Source: Clostridiales bacterium (GTDB lineage: Bacteria; Bacillota; Clostridia; Christensenellales; UBA1242). From it: a stretch of DNA of 64,000 nt. This document shows positions 51,751 through 63,340 of this stretch, piece by piece. Numbering within the stretch: position 1 is the stretch's first letter; every line of letters begins with the position of its first letter. The notes beneath the pieces were generated by a model. The model searched no databases, was not told where the DNA came from, and saw only the letters and a program-made list of their open reading frames with translations. The stretch spans positions 117,694 through 181,693 of the forward strand of contig SVIV01000002.1 of the NCBI GenBank assembly GCA_015069325.1, given 5' to 3'. The translations under genes and the position numbers were made by a program.

Positions 51751-52865
51751 ATTTTCTTTAAGAAGTCATTATATTTTGAATATGAATTCTCTCCAATCTT
51801 TTCTGCTAAAGATTCAAGCGTTTTCCTGTCTTCTTTTGAAAGGCCTTTAGGCATTTCTGCCTTTACGGTAACAAGCAAATCTCCATAAGAATTTTGATTA
51901 AGGGCTTTTACCCCCTTATTTTTTATTCTCATAACAGTTCCGCTTATAGTCCTTTCAGGAATATTAAGAGTATAATTCCCATTTAATGTAGGAATTTCCA
52001 CTTTCCCACCAAGAATACAAGTTGTAAACGGCAAATACAAATCAAGCAGTAAATCATTCTCTTTTCTTACCAACAATTTATGTGGGCGAACAGACACTTT
52101 TATATTCAAATCTCCATTCATTCCGCCATTTTTGGGAGCATTACCTTCCCCACGCATTCTAAGTGTTTGTCCCCCGTCTATACCTGCAGGGAATTTTACA
52201 TTAACCGCTTTTTGTGTTCTCTTAATGCCATATCCATTACAATCAGAACACTTTTCTTTTATCATCTTGCCTGTCCCATTACATTTTGGACAAGCTCCTT
52301 CTCGAATAGTCGTGCCAAAAATTGTGTTTTGTTGAAAACGAACACGTCCGCTTCCACCACATTCACTACAAGTTGAAAATTCTGTGCCATTTTTCGCACC
52401 TGTTCCATGACATGTTTGACATTTATCTGTTTTATTTACATTAATTGTTTTTTCACAGCCAAAACAAGCTTCTTCAAAATCTAATGTGATTGAAAGATTG
52501 ACATCTTCTCCTTTGATATTTTGAGCACTACCCCTAGCTCCGCCAAAAGCAGAGAAAATATCTGAAAAAAAGTCACCAAATCCGCCACTTCCACCGCCAC
52601 TAAAGAAATCGCCAAATCCAGCTCCACCGCCTTGCCCAAAAGGGTTTCCATCTGCAGAACCAAATTGATCATAGTTTGCACGTTTTTTACTGTCGCCTAA
52701 AACTTCATAGGCTTCATTGATTTCTTTAAATTTATTTGCGGCTTCTTCGGTTTTATTTAAATCTGGGTGATATTTTTTTGCCAAACGACGATAAGCCGAT
52801 TTAATCTCATCGTCGCTAGCATTTTTATCTACACCCAAGACTCCATAATAATCTTTATTAGCCAT
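51744..52865 (-). CDS. dnaJ: Chaperone DnaJ
   Basis: 373 residues. J domain with HPD at residues 33-35, a Gly/Phe-rich linker, four CxxCxGxG zinc repeats ([32 protein letters not shown]) and the C-terminal peptide-binding domain. Works with DnaK and GrpE. It has a separate promoter with a good -10, so it need not follow dnaK transcription. Confidence 0.97.
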   Translation of the reverse strand: MANKDYYGVLGVDKNASDDEIKSAYRRLAKKYHPDLNKTEEAANKFKEINEAYEVLGDSKKRANYDQFGSADGNPFGQGGGAGFGDFFSGGGSGGFGDFFSDIFSAFGGARGSAQNIKGEDVNLSITLDFEEACFGCEKTINVNKTDKCQTCHGTGAKNGTEFSTCSECGGSGRVRFQQNTIFGTTIREGACPKCNGTGKMIKEKCSDCNGYGIKRTQKAVNVKFPAGIDGGQTLRMRGEGNAPKNGGMNGDLNIKVSVRPHKLLVRKENDLLLDLYLPFTTCILGGKVEIPTLNGNYTLNIPERTISGTVMRIKNKGVKALNQNSYGDLLVTVKAEMPKGLSKEDRKTLESLAEKIGENSYSKYNDFLKKMK

Positions 52866-52889
52866 TTTTTTATTTTCCTATCTTTTAAT

Positions 52890-52918
52890 ATTATATCTTA
52901 CATTTAACTAAATCAATA
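52890..52918 (-). promoter_or_regulatory. Probable promoter of dnaJ
   Basis: Minus strand TATTGA (52913-52918), 17 bases, TATAAT (52890-52895). The -10 is perfect; the -35 is weak. No CIRCE is seen here. Confidence 0.5.
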
Positions 52919-52947
52919 GCAATTGTTTACTCTTACAACAAAGCACT

Positions 52948-52984
52948 TTAAGGGGCTGAGTAATCTATCTTCAGCCCCTTTTGT
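52948..52984 (-). terminator. Terminator-like hairpin after dnaK
   Basis: AAGGGGCTGA and TCAGCCCCTT form a 10-bp stem with an 11-base loop. On the minus strand only TTAAAG follows, so termination may be partial. Confidence 0.6.
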
Positions 52985-53029
52985 TGCTTTAGCAAACTTA
53001 ATCTGCTTTGTTTGACAATAGCTTATATT

Positions 53030-55331
<2,302 letters not shown>

Positions 55332-55332
<1 letters not shown>

Positions 55333-55925
55333 TATTCATTTCCCCTTTTGTTTACAATCACTTTTGCATATCTTATTACCTTATCATTGAAGATATAACC
55401 AGATTGATATTCATCTAATATAATTTCGTTATCTTTACTTTCATCTGCAAATTGCGCAATTGCTTCGTGCTTGTTATGATCAAACTTTTCGCCAATCGTT
55501 TTCATTTTTTCAACACCTACACTTGCAAGTGCATCTAAAATTTTATTTTCAATCATTTCAACGCCCTTTAACACATTTTCATCAATAATTGATTTCTTTG
55601 CTTCTTTAAATGTATCAAGACAAGGCAAGAACGCTTCAATAACAGAAATTTGACCAATAATTCTTGCTTTGTTTTTATCTTCTACTGCGTGCCTGCGATA
55701 ATTCTCAAAATCTGCTTGAATTTGTCTTGCAAGATTTAAATATTCCTGTTCTTTATTATGACACTCGCATTCTTCATCGCAGTGGCATTCTTCGCACTCG
55801 CAATGTGTTTCGCAAGTGCAATTCTCTCCGCAATCACACTCTCCGCCGCATTTGCATTCTTCATCGCATTCACAATGACATTCATTATGCTTACATTTGC
55901 ATTCTTCTTTTTCTCTTTCTGCCAT
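55332..55925 (-). CDS. grpE: GrpE with a metallothionein-like Cys/His-rich N-terminus
   Basis: GrpE releases ADP from DnaK. Residues about 58-197 are standard GrpE (LARQIQADFENYRRHAVED, then EAFLPCLDTF and HEAIAQ). Residues 9-56 hold 17 Cys and 5 His in CxC pairs (9/11, 16/18/20, 24/26, 30/32, 36/38, 42/44, 47/49, 53/55) separated by Glu, Asp and Gly. This is unlike normal GrpE tails, which are acidic but Cys-free. The start is well placed behind AAAAGGAGAATAA, so the Cys domain is translated. It may bind zinc or copper, or sense redox state. Confidence 0.92.
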
Positions 55926-56921
55926 TTATTCTCCTTTTAAGTCGTTTAAACTGTCAATCACTACCTTTAACGCACTTGCAATACCTGCATAATCCATTCG
56001 TTGTGGCCCAATAACACCAATTGACGCAAGTTGTTTTCCATTAACAACAATAGGCGCTTTTACAACCGAGCAATCTTGCCTGTCATCAGCAACAGTTACT
56101 TCAATACTGCCCTTACCTTCAAGTTCTAAAATATTCGATAATTCTTTCTCGTCATCTAATACGCTTAAAACTTTCTTTGCTTCTTCAAGACTATTGTCAT
56201 TTAATAATTTCGCACTGCCTTCACGTCGAACGTTTAAATACTTTTGTTTGTTAAAATTTTTTAAACCTTCAATTAAGGAATTAACTACTTGTTGAAAGGC
56301 ATCAATCTCACTGTGCATTCCTTCTTTATATTGCTCCATATTATCAATCATAAAGCCCAGCGTTTCACCTTTAAAGTGATTTGTAAGATATTTTGACGCA
56401 TCTTCACAATCTTGAATACTTGCTTTCACATCAAGCGTTTGATTGATATATCCCGCCATTGTGCCAATAAGCACCATAACTTTATCTTCAAGAAGCGGAA
56501 TTATTTTTAAATCATTAAGCACTAAGTTTTGCACTCCATCAACCATAACTACTGTTGGATAGCTTGTGGCTTGAGAAACAACTTTTGCAATGCCATCGAC
56601 AATATCATCAAGCGAACTTGTGCGAGAAGAAATAATTTTCTTTACTTCATCAAGTTGCCCTTCACTTGCCTGCCCCTGAGAAAGCAAACTTTCAACATAA
56701 TATCGATAGCCTTGCGCAGTAGGCACCCTGCCACCAGATGTGTGCAGTTGCTTTAAAAACCCCATAGCTTCAAGCGCATTCAGTTCGTTTCTTAAGGTTG
56801 CAGTTGAACAATCTAAACTTGCACTGTCTTTAATTCCACCGCTTGTAATAGGACTACAATCTTTAATGTATTCCTCTACCGCCATTTGAAGAATCTTTTG
56901 CTTTCGTGCTGATAATTCCAT
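55926..56921 (-). CDS. hrcA: Heat-shock repressor HrcA
   Basis: HrcA binds CIRCE and represses the dnaK operon. The 331-residue protein has an N-terminal winged helix (RKQKILQMAVEEYIKDCSPITS), then GYRYYVES and the GAF-like regulatory part ending GPQRMDYAGIASALK. Normal length. Start after AGGAAAGGTCGTCT. First gene of hrcA-grpE-(unknown)-dnaK. Confidence 0.96.
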   Translation of the reverse strand: MELSARKQKILQMAVEEYIKDCSPITSGGIKDSASLDCSTATLRNELNALEAMGFLKQLHTSGGRVPTAQGYRYYVESLLSQGQASEGQLDEVKKIISSRTSSLDDIVDGIAKVVSQATSYPTVVMVDGVQNLVLNDLKIIPLLEDKVMVLIGTMAGYINQTLDVKASIQDCEDASKYLTNHFKGETLGFMIDNMEQYKEGMHSEIDAFQQVVNSLIEGLKNFNKQKYLNVRREGSAKLLNDNSLEEAKKVLSVLDDEKELSNILELEGKGSIEVTVADDRQDCSVVKAPIVVNGKQLASIGVIGPQRMDYAGIASALKVVIDSLNDLKGE

Positions 56922-56947
56922 AGACGACCTTTCCTTTTCTCATTTTG

Positions 56948-56974
56948 TTAGCACTCTTTAGTTTTAAGTGCTAG
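56948..56974 (-). promoter_or_regulatory. CIRCE operator
   Basis: TTAGCACTC (56948-56956), 9 bases, AAGTGCTAG (56966-56974). The consensus is TTAGCACTC-N9-GAGTGCTAA, so only the first and last bases of the second arm differ. HrcA autorepression and heat induction of the operon are expected. Confidence 0.92.
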
Positions 56975-56978
56975 CACT

Positions 56979-57007
56979 ATTATATGCAATTTTTTCAAAA
57001 TAGTCAA
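56979..57007 (-). promoter_or_regulatory. SigA promoter of the hrcA operon
   Basis: Minus strand TTGACT (57002-57007), 17 bases, TATAAT (56979-56984), directly ahead of CIRCE. Confidence 0.9.
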
Positions 57008-57131
57008 CCAAAAATGACAATTTTTTAAAAATTTTTTATATTTTTTTGTCAAAAACAATCTTCTGTGTAAAATTTAACAACTAATGTTGTTAATATATAA
57101 TAAATAATATATAAAATTCTCCTTAATTTAG

Positions 57132-57160
57132 TTGACTTAAATCTTTCCTTTCAATAAAAT
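57132..57160 (+). promoter_or_regulatory. Promoter of the 40-residue acidic peptide gene
   Basis: TTGACT (57132-57137), 17 bases, TAAAAT (57155-57160), 21 bases before the ATG at 57182. The region 57008-57131 is very AT-rich and holds no other gene. Confidence 0.7.
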
Positions 57161-57181
57161 ACAATCAAAGGGAGAAGAAAA

Positions 57182-57304
57182 ATGGAAAAAGATGAACAAA
57201 GACCAGTGGTAGAACCTGTTGAATTAAGAGATATTGATATTTCAGAACTTAAAGGTCTGATTGACAACACTGATTATGAAGATGAACAAGAAATTGAGTT
57301 ATAA
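57182..57304 (+). CDS. Acidic 40-residue peptide
   Basis: Not recognised. The 40-residue protein is rich in Glu and Asp and has an amphipathic centre (ELRDIDISELKGLIDN). It has its own promoter, a good ribosome site (AAAGGGAGAAGAAAA) and a perfect terminator, so it is a complete single-gene unit. Net charge about -11. Small acidic proteins may serve as antisigma, inhibitor or phage-type decoy functions; no evidence picks one. Confidence 0.7.
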   Translation: MEKDEQRPVVEPVELRDIDISELKGLIDNTDYEDEQEIEL

Positions 57305-57321
57305 ACATGACACTATAAAAT

Positions 57322-57356
57322 AAAAAAACATGGCACTTTGTTTGCCATGCTTTTTT
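57322..57356. terminator. Terminator between convergent genes
   Basis: CATGGCA and TGCCATG enclose CTTTGTT (57329-57349), with A and T runs on either side. Confidence 0.9.
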
Positions 57357-57374
57357 ATTTATAATTTATTTAAA

Positions 57375-58127
57375 CTACTGAGAGATTTGTTGATGATTTT
57401 CTTCAATAGCAAATGTATTTGTTTCAAATTCAAATCTTTGCATCAATTCTTCTGGGCATTTGCAATCTTCTCTTGCAAATTTCATCAAATCTTCTCTAAT
57501 ACTATAATACGCCTTATACTGTCTGCCTCTCAAATTATTCAATAAATATAAAGCATCTTGATGAGAAACAATATTAGAGATAGCAAAAAACAATGATGAT
57601 AAGGTATTCAATCCGCTATATTTCGAAAAATAAACTTTATTTTTTTCTAAAATTTCACACATTTCTTTTAAAGTATTTCTAATTGTAACTTCATTTGCTT
57701 CATATTGTTTATTTAATTCTAACAACATATAAATACAATCAGCCATATTGTCAAATTCATCAAGTGGATCAATTTGTATTTTATCAACACCGCCAAAATT
57801 CTTTTCAGATATTTGATTTGCCCTATATTTCAATTTTTTATCATTTATTAAATACTTAACTGCTTCAAAAGCAGCACCTTCGCCATTATTAACATCATAT
57901 AATTCTGCATAAAATTTATCATCATCTGCTAAATCTATTTTAATTGGACGCCCATCGATATAATCAAAATCAGTTTTATGACTTAATAATTCTTTTGCGT
58001 CTTGAACAGAATTAATTGTTCGGTTGCCAATATTAACAAAAAAACCTAACTTTGATGTTTTTGCATGTAAATACAAACAATATAAAATTTCTTCCTTTGG
58101 AATACCTGTATATTTAATATATTTCAT
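57375..58127 (-). CDS. Unknown soluble protein, 250 aa
   Basis: Not recognised. The 250-residue protein is a mix of helices and strands, with no signal, membrane segment or known motif. Segments such as FDYIDGRPIKIDLADDD and EGAAFEAVKYLINDK show a regular domain. The ATG at 58125-58127 follows AAGGG; a TTG two codons upstream is possible. It may be accessory and is separated from the U32 gene by 57 bases. Confidence 0.7.
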   Translation of the reverse strand: MKYIKYTGIPKEEILYCLYLHAKTSKLGFFVNIGNRTINSVQDAKELLSHKTDFDYIDGRPIKIDLADDDKFYAELYDVNNGEGAAFEAVKYLINDKKLKYRANQISEKNFGGVDKIQIDPLDEFDNMADCIYMLLELNKQYEANEVTIRNTLKEMCEILEKNKVYFSKYSGLNTLSSLFFAISNIVSHQDALYLLNNLRGRQYKAYYSIREDLMKFAREDCKCPEELMQRFEFETNTFAIEENHQQISQ

Positions 58128-58184
58128 AATCAATACCCTTTTTCGTTTTCATAGTATATCTTAAACGTAAATATTTATCAACTA

Positions 58185-59375
58185 TTAATTGTTTTTATTT
58201 ACTCTTAAAATATCCCCTGCTTTAAGATGATAAGGAGAGTTTATTGTAACCACTTCTTGCACACGTTTTGCATCATCAATTTGTTCGCCTTTGCTATCAA
58301 TAATTTTCTCAATTTTAATTGTCTTTAAAAAAGTATCGTCTGCCGAAAGAATCTCTAGAATGTCGCCAACTTTAAAGCGGTTTCTCATTTCAACTTTGAC
58401 AAAGCCATCTTTTTCATCTTCAACAACTTTTGCAATAAATACTGCTGTTTGGACTGGCATACTATCTTCTAAATATTCCTTATCTTTTTCACCAAAATAA
58501 AATCCTGTTGTGTATCGGCGGTGGCTTGTTTTTTCAAGTTCATCACGAAGAATATTTAAATCTTCCTTTCCATCTAATGCCCTGCGATAAGCATTAACAA
58601 CAGAAGCAACGTAATAATCAGACTTCATTCTGCCTTCAATTTTTAAACTTTCAATACCTGCTTTATCAAGTTCGCTTAAATGATCAATTAAACATAAATC
58701 TTTTGAGTTTAATATATATGTTCCGCGCTCGTCTTCTTGAATTTCCATTTCATCTTCACGGTTTTCTTCACGAATAAAATATTTCCATCTGCAAGCCTGA
58801 ACGCAAGCACCACGATTGCTATCTCTGCCGGTTAAATAGTTTGAAAGAAGACATCTCCCTGAATAAGAAATACACATCGCTCCGTGAACAAATGTTTCAA
58901 TCTCACATCTATCGCCAACTGCACGATAAATCTCATTTATTTGTGCTAATGAAAGTTCTCTTGCAAGCACAAGTCTTGTGCACCCCATATCAGCATAAAC
59001 CTTTGCAGTCATTGAGTTGTTTACATTCGCCTGTGTTGAAACGTGAATATTAATCGTTGGGAATTTTGTTCTTATATAAGAAATTAGCCCTATATCACTA
59101 ACAATAATCCCGTCAACCTTTGCATCAACAAGCACTTGCAAGTATTCATCAATACCTTCAAAATCACTGTCATTTGCAACAATGTTAAGTGTAATATATC
59201 CCTTCTTTCCCCTTTCATGAAGATATTTAATTGCTTCAAAAATTTCTTCTTCGCTAAAATTTCCGGCAAAAGCACGCAATCCCAATTTTTTCCCAGCAAA
59301 ATACACAGCATCTGCACCAAAGTGCACTGCTGTTTTTAATTTATCGAAGTTCCCTGCAGGTGCTAATAATTCCAT
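58185..59375 (-). CDS. U32 family protein (TrhP/RlhA type)
   Basis: 396 residues starting MELLAPAGNFDKLKTAVHFGADAVY and containing the U32 signature ETFVHGAMCISYSGRCLLSNY followed by Cys-rich RGACVQACRWKY. In Firmicutes such proteins (TrhP1/2) help hydroxylate tRNA uridine 34; they are annotated as peptidases by history. Start chosen at the ATG behind AAAGGAGAAAATAGCT; a longer in-frame start lacks a ribosome site. The Cys may hold an iron-sulfur cluster. Confidence 0.9.
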   Translation of the reverse strand: MELLAPAGNFDKLKTAVHFGADAVYFAGKKLGLRAFAGNFSEEEIFEAIKYLHERGKKGYITLNIVANDSDFEGIDEYLQVLVDAKVDGIIVSDIGLISYIRTKFPTINIHVSTQANVNNSMTAKVYADMGCTRLVLARELSLAQINEIYRAVGDRCEIETFVHGAMCISYSGRCLLSNYLTGRDSNRGACVQACRWKYFIREENREDEMEIQEDERGTYILNSKDLCLIDHLSELDKAGIESLKIEGRMKSDYYVASVVNAYRRALDGKEDLNILRDELEKTSHRRYTTGFYFGEKDKEYLEDSMPVQTAVFIAKVVEDEKDGFVKVEMRNRFKVGDILEILSADDTFLKTIKIEKIIDSKGEQIDDAKRVQEVVTINSPYHLKAGDILRVNKNN

Positions 59376-59428
59376 AGCTATTTTCTCCTTTTGCATTTTT
59401 CGTTTACCTTACCTATAACGCAAAAACA

Positions 59429-60493
59429 TTATACTCCTAAATTCACATTTGGCTTTGCTGTTAAATCAAGCGTTGCAAGCCCCAAACCATCTTTTATCAT
59501 ATAGTATGCCATTGCGCCAATCATTGCAGAATTGTCTGTGCAGTATTTTAAAACAGGGCTATACACTTGTATGCCTTCCCTTTCGCAATTAGCATTTGCC
59601 TTTTGTTTTAAAAGTGAATTTGCCCCCACGCCACCGGCAATTACAAGTTTATTAATATTTTCTTGTTTGCACGCACGAATAGCTTTTGAAACAAGTTCAT
59701 CTGTTACGCTTTCTTGAAAAGAACAAGCAACATCGGAAGGATTAATTTCTTCTCCCTTTTGCCTTGCATTATGCACTAAATTTACAACTTCCGTTTTTAT
59801 GCCACTAAACGAAAAGTCTAAAGTGTTTTTTAAGCTTTTTGATACAACAAAGTTGTATTTTTTTTCGCCTTGTTTTGCAAGTTTATCTATTTCTGGACCA
59901 CCCGGATAAGGAAGATTTAAAACTCGTGCAACCTTATCAAAAGCTTCGCCTATTGCATCATCAACAGTGCTTCCAAGAAGCGTCATTTTATTGTAATCAT
60001 CAATCCTTAAGAGTGCAGTATGACCACCGCTTACCATTAAACATACAAAAGGCGGAGTTAAGTCTAAGTGAGAAATATAATTTGCTGCAATATGTCCGTA
60101 AACGTGACTTACTGCGATTAATGGCACATTTAATTTGTAAGCAAGCCCTTTCGCAAAGTTGACGCCCACAAGTAATGCCCCAACAAGTCCAGCCCCGTAT
60201 GTAACAGCAACAGCGTCAATATCTTCCTTTTGAATGCCTGCTTCATTTAACGCTTCATTATAAATATTTGAAATAGCAGTAATATGATTGCGTGATGCAA
60301 CTTCGGGCACAACCCCACCAAATCTTCTATGAATGTCTATTTGAGACGCAACGACATTTGCCAAAACTTCTCTTCCATTTTTCACGATGGCAATACTGGT
60401 TTCATCGCAGGAAGATTCAATAGATAACACCACAACATCTTTCTTGTCTTTCAACTTATGAAATTTTTCCACGCATTCGTTATAATAACTCAT
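59429..60493 (-). CDS. tsaD: tRNA N6-threonylcarbamoyladenosine transferase TsaD
   Basis: TsaD with TsaB and TsaE adds t6A37 to tRNAs. The 354-residue protein has ESSCDETSIAIV, SHVYGHIAAN (metal ligands), LMVSGGHTALL, GSTVDDAIGEAFDKVAR, FSFSGIKT and GGVGANSLL. Normal length. Start at 60491-60493 behind AAGGGAAAATA. It lies 46 bases after prfB. Confidence 0.96.
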   Translation of the reverse strand: MSYYNECVEKFHKLKDKKDVVVLSIESSCDETSIAIVKNGREVLANVVASQIDIHRRFGGVVPEVASRNHITAISNIYNEALNEAGIQKEDIDAVAVTYGAGLVGALLVGVNFAKGLAYKLNVPLIAVSHVYGHIAANYISHLDLTPPFVCLMVSGGHTALLRIDDYNKMTLLGSTVDDAIGEAFDKVARVLNLPYPGGPEIDKLAKQGEKKYNFVVSKSLKNTLDFSFSGIKTEVVNLVHNARQKGEEINPSDVACSFQESVTDELVSKAIRACKQENINKLVIAGGVGANSLLKQKANANCEREGIQVYSPVLKYCTDNSAMIGAMAYYMIKDGLGLATLDLTAKPNVNLGV

Positions 60494-60539
60494 TATTTTC
60501 CCTTTTAACAAACTATGTTTGCAGAATTTTATATTAAAA

Positions 60540-61638
60540 TTAGTATAATTTCTTTAAATACTCATTAATAAATTCTTGAATATTTCCGTCCATAACTGCA
60601 GAGACATTGCTATCTTCAAAACCTGTGCGATGGTCTTTAACAAGAGTGTATGGGCAAAAAACATAACTTCTAATTTGACTTCCCCATTCAATCTTTTTAA
60701 TTTCTCCACGAATAGATGCAAGCCTTTCCATTTCTTCGGCTTCTTCTTTTTCAACAAGTTTTGAATAAAGCATTTGCATACAAGTTTCCTTGTTTTGCAC
60801 TTGACTTCGTTCCACCTGACACGCAACAACAATACCAGTTGGAATGTGCGTGATTCTTACAGCACTTTCAGTTTTATTCACATTTTGTCCGCCAGCACCA
60901 GATGAACGATAAGTATCAATTTTTAGTTCTTCTGGGCGAATTTCTATGTTTGGTTTTTCTTCTATTTTAGGCATAACTTCAACGCTTGCAAAAGATGTAT
61001 GTCTGCGTGCATTTGAGTCAAAAGGTGAAATTCTGACTAATCTATGCACCCCTTTTTCCGCCTTTAAAAATCCATAAGCATTATCACCGCTTACTTCAAA
61101 AGTGATTCCTTTAAGTCCTGCTTCATCGCCCGGCAAAACATCTAAAATTTTTATTGAATAACTATGCTTTTCGCAATACATTTTATACATTCTGTTAAGC
61201 ATATCTGCCCAATCTTGAGCTTCCGTTCCGCCAGCACCAGCGTGGATAGTAATAATCGCATCATTGCCGTCATATTTCCCTGAAAGAAGTGTTTGAATTT
61301 TTGCATCACCAACTTCCCTTTCCAAAATATGCAAACTGTCTTCTACTTCGCTATCAAGCGAGCCATCCTTAACTTCTTCTGAAAGCTCCACATAACCCCA
61401 AGCATCACTAAGCAAGGTTTCAAGTTTTGCAAGTAGTGCCAGTTTATTTTCAAGATGCTTAATCTTCTTGCCCACTTCTAAAACTCTTGGCTGATTAAGA
61501 TAAAAACCGTCTTGAAGTTGTTCATTTTTTAAAATATCTAAATCATTTAAAATTTTTGCCTTGTCAAAGACACTCCTTGATAAATAAAATATCTTCTTCA
61601 AGTTGTGCTAATCTAATTTTTACATTATCTAAAATCAT
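60540..61638 (-). CDS. prfB: Peptide chain release factor 2 with programmed +1 frameshift
   Basis: RF2 ends translation at UGA and UAA. The reading frame opens at the ATG at 61636-61638 behind AAAGGGG and runs 24 codons to CTT TGA C (61563-61569). The ribosome must slip +1 there, continuing with GAC at 61565, for a 365-residue protein. AAGGAG just upstream acts as the internal Shine-Dalgarno. Downstream it has the SPF codon-recognition motif and GAGGQNVNKTESAVR for hydrolysis. The window shows this classic autoregulation; an upstream shift-free protein would end after 24 residues. Confidence 0.97.
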
Positions 61639-61700
61639 ACTAAACCCCTTTAATGCCTAAATTTTAACCTATTTTCACCCGATTGTCAATTATTTTTTTA

Positions 61701-61729
61701 ACACTTTACTATGTCGTCTGCATAATATA
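61701..61729 (+). promoter_or_regulatory. Putative SigK-type promoter of the 220-residue protein gene
   Basis: AC at 61703-61704, 16 bases, CATAATATA at 61721-61729. The Bacillus SigK consensus is AC, 16 bases, CATA-NNN-TA. The predicted start lies about 35 bases before the ATG. This would place the gene in the late mother-cell (coat) programme. Confidence 0.5.
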
Positions 61730-61769
61730 TATTGTATGCTATAACAAAAATGAAAGAAAAGGAGAAATT

Positions 61770-62432
61770 ATGTCATTTTATATCAACAACACCAATCAAA
61801 ATCGTCCAGGACCAATCAACAGCAATTCTCTTGGTGGAATTTGCGAAAAAGTTCTGATTGAAGCAACAAAAGTGTTTGACTCTTGCGTATCGCGTTCAAC
61901 AGAAAGTGGAATTCTACTTAATTTAACCGGAAATAATCCTGCAAACCCAGCCCTTCCACTGACATTCATTTCTGCCGAAACACAAATCGGCTCTGAAGTA
62001 ACCGTCAGCGATATTGTAATTGATCGAATTGAAAACAACCCTAATTATGCTAATGTTTCAATGAATATCACTATTCCCATCACTGTAACATATAGAGATG
62101 CGAATGGCGTTATCGGAACAGCAACTTCATCTATTACAATCAGCAAATGTTCAATGCTTTTTGTTCCACAACCTGCACTTTCACCTGTATCAATAACTGC
62201 ATCTGCAATTTTCTCAAGTAGCATAGGCGCTTATAATCCAGAAAACTCCTTTATCGTAACCGCTTGCATTCAAGTCCTTATTAAAGTAACAGCACAAGTT
62301 GATCTTCTGCTTCCTTCATTTGGCTACCCTGTCATTCCACCTTGTCAAGCTTGTGAAAACAATAATGCTGCCTGCCCAGGACTTGACAATCTTCCACTTT
62401 ATCCAACCGCAACAACAGTAACAAGATTATAA
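61770..62432 (+). CDS. Possible spore-coat or exosporium protein, 220 aa
   Basis: 220 residues with no signal or membrane segment. The start (SFYINNTNQNRPG, NSLGGICEKVLIEATKVFDS) and Cys spread (KVFDSCVS, ISKCSM, PPCQACEN) resemble proteins found in spore extracts of Clostridia, with a repeated domain of beta strands in 60-200. Family not firmly identified. The ATG follows AAAGGAGAAATT. A SigK-like promoter and a bidirectional terminator frame it. Confidence 0.65.
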   Translation: MSFYINNTNQNRPGPINSNSLGGICEKVLIEATKVFDSCVSRSTESGILLNLTGNNPANPALPLTFISAETQIGSEVTVSDIVIDRIENNPNYANVSMNITIPITVTYRDANGVIGTATSSITISKCSMLFVPQPALSPVSITASAIFSSSIGAYNPENSFIVTACIQVLIKVTAQVDLLLPSFGYPVIPPCQACENNNAACPGLDNLPLYPTATTVTRL

Positions 62433-62458
62433 AAAGATGAGCATTTGCTCATCTTTTA
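62431..62458. terminator. Bidirectional terminator
   Basis: AAAAGATGAGCA and TGCTCATCTTTT form a long perfect stem with a TT loop; it serves the coat-like gene and tlyA. Confidence 0.9.
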
Positions 62459-63229
62459 TTTTAATTCTTTAAAAGCAGTGTCAACAATTTGCGAAATGTC
62501 AAAAACTTTTGTCTCTTTTCCATTTAAATGCAATAAATACTCAATATTTCCTTCCTTACCCTTTATTGAAGAGTAAGTAATGTTTGAAAGTGTAAAATTA
62601 TAAAGTTTTAACTCTTCCACAAAATCTATTAACAACTTTTTGTGGACAACTTTATCCTTTATTACTCCCCTATATTTCTTTGCAACTTCTTTACCGCATT
62701 CAAACTGCGGTTTAAAAAGAAGGGCACATTCAATCTCCCCAAAAAGAGAGAAAACCTTTGGCAAAATATGTTTCAATGAAATAAAAGATAAGTCCCCAAC
62801 AATAATATTCACCCCTTTTACCATTTCATTTGTCAAAGTGCGTATATCTTGTCCTTCCATATTTACCACTCGTTTATCTTGCACAAGAGATTTATCAAGC
62901 TCTCCTTTGCCAACATCAACCGAATAAACCTTGCTTGCGCCATTTATCAAACAAACTTGTGTAAATCCACCTGTCGATGCCCCCATATCTAAAACAATTT
63001 TATTTTGAAAGTTTAATCCAAATTTTTCGATTGCACCAACAAGTTTATAAGCCCCACGCGAAACATAATTTTCAGTCTGTAATATAGTTATATTTTTATC
63101 ACTATCCACATCATATGACGGTTTATCCACAATTCCACAAGCTACTTGCACCTTGCCTTCTTTAATAAGGTTTTGTGCCTTAGTCCTGCTAATATTAAGT
63201 TTTTCTGCCACTAAAAAATCTAATCTCAT
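62456..63229 (-). CDS. tlyA: TlyA/FtsJ-family rRNA methyltransferase (S4 domain)
   Basis: A 257-residue protein with an N-terminal S4 domain (RLDFLVAEKLNISRTKAQNLI) and an FtsJ-like fold: VLDMGASTGGFTQ, GKGELD, GDLSFISLKHILP. TlyA 2'-O-methylates 16S and 23S rRNA in mycobacteria; the Firmicutes group (YqxC) is probably similar. The ATG at 63227-63229 has no ribosome site; the -10 box ends 6 bases upstream, so it is probably leaderless. A longer in-frame TTG start would lie inside the promoter. Confidence 0.9.
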   Translation of the reverse strand: MRLDFLVAEKLNISRTKAQNLIKEGKVQVACGIVDKPSYDVDSDKNITILQTENYVSRGAYKLVGAIEKFGLNFQNKIVLDMGASTGGFTQVCLINGASKVYSVDVGKGELDKSLVQDKRVVNMEGQDIRTLTNEMVKGVNIIVGDLSFISLKHILPKVFSLFGEIECALLFKPQFECGKEVAKKYRGVIKDKVVHKKLLIDFVEELKLYNFTLSNITYSSIKGKEGNIEYLLHLNGKETKVFDISQIVDTAFKELK

Positions 63230-63235
63230 ATAATT

Positions 63236-63264
63236 AAAATAACACAAATCTTGCAATTTGTCAA
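63236..63264 (-). promoter_or_regulatory. Promoter of tlyA with leaderless geometry
   Basis: Minus strand TTGACA (63259-63264), 17 bases, TATTTT (63236-63241), then 6 bases to the ATG. Perfect -35. Confidence 0.65.
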
Positions 63265-63290
63265 AGGAAATAAAAAAATAAGGTTAAAAA

Positions 63291-63322
63291 GAAAAAAGTT
63301 GCTGAGCTACAGCAACTTTTTA
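63291..63322 (-). terminator. Terminator of the YloV/FakA-type gene
   Basis: AGTTGCTG and CAGCAACT enclose 5 bases (63297-63317), followed by TTTTTTC on the minus strand. Confidence 0.88.
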
Positions 63323-63340
63323 TTTATATTTTAATAACTT

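Noticed and set aside
60540..61601. Using the internal ATG at 61601 as the start of prfB
   Set aside because: The conserved RF2 start and frameshift site are visible upstream; the first 12 residues of that frame are not RF2-like.
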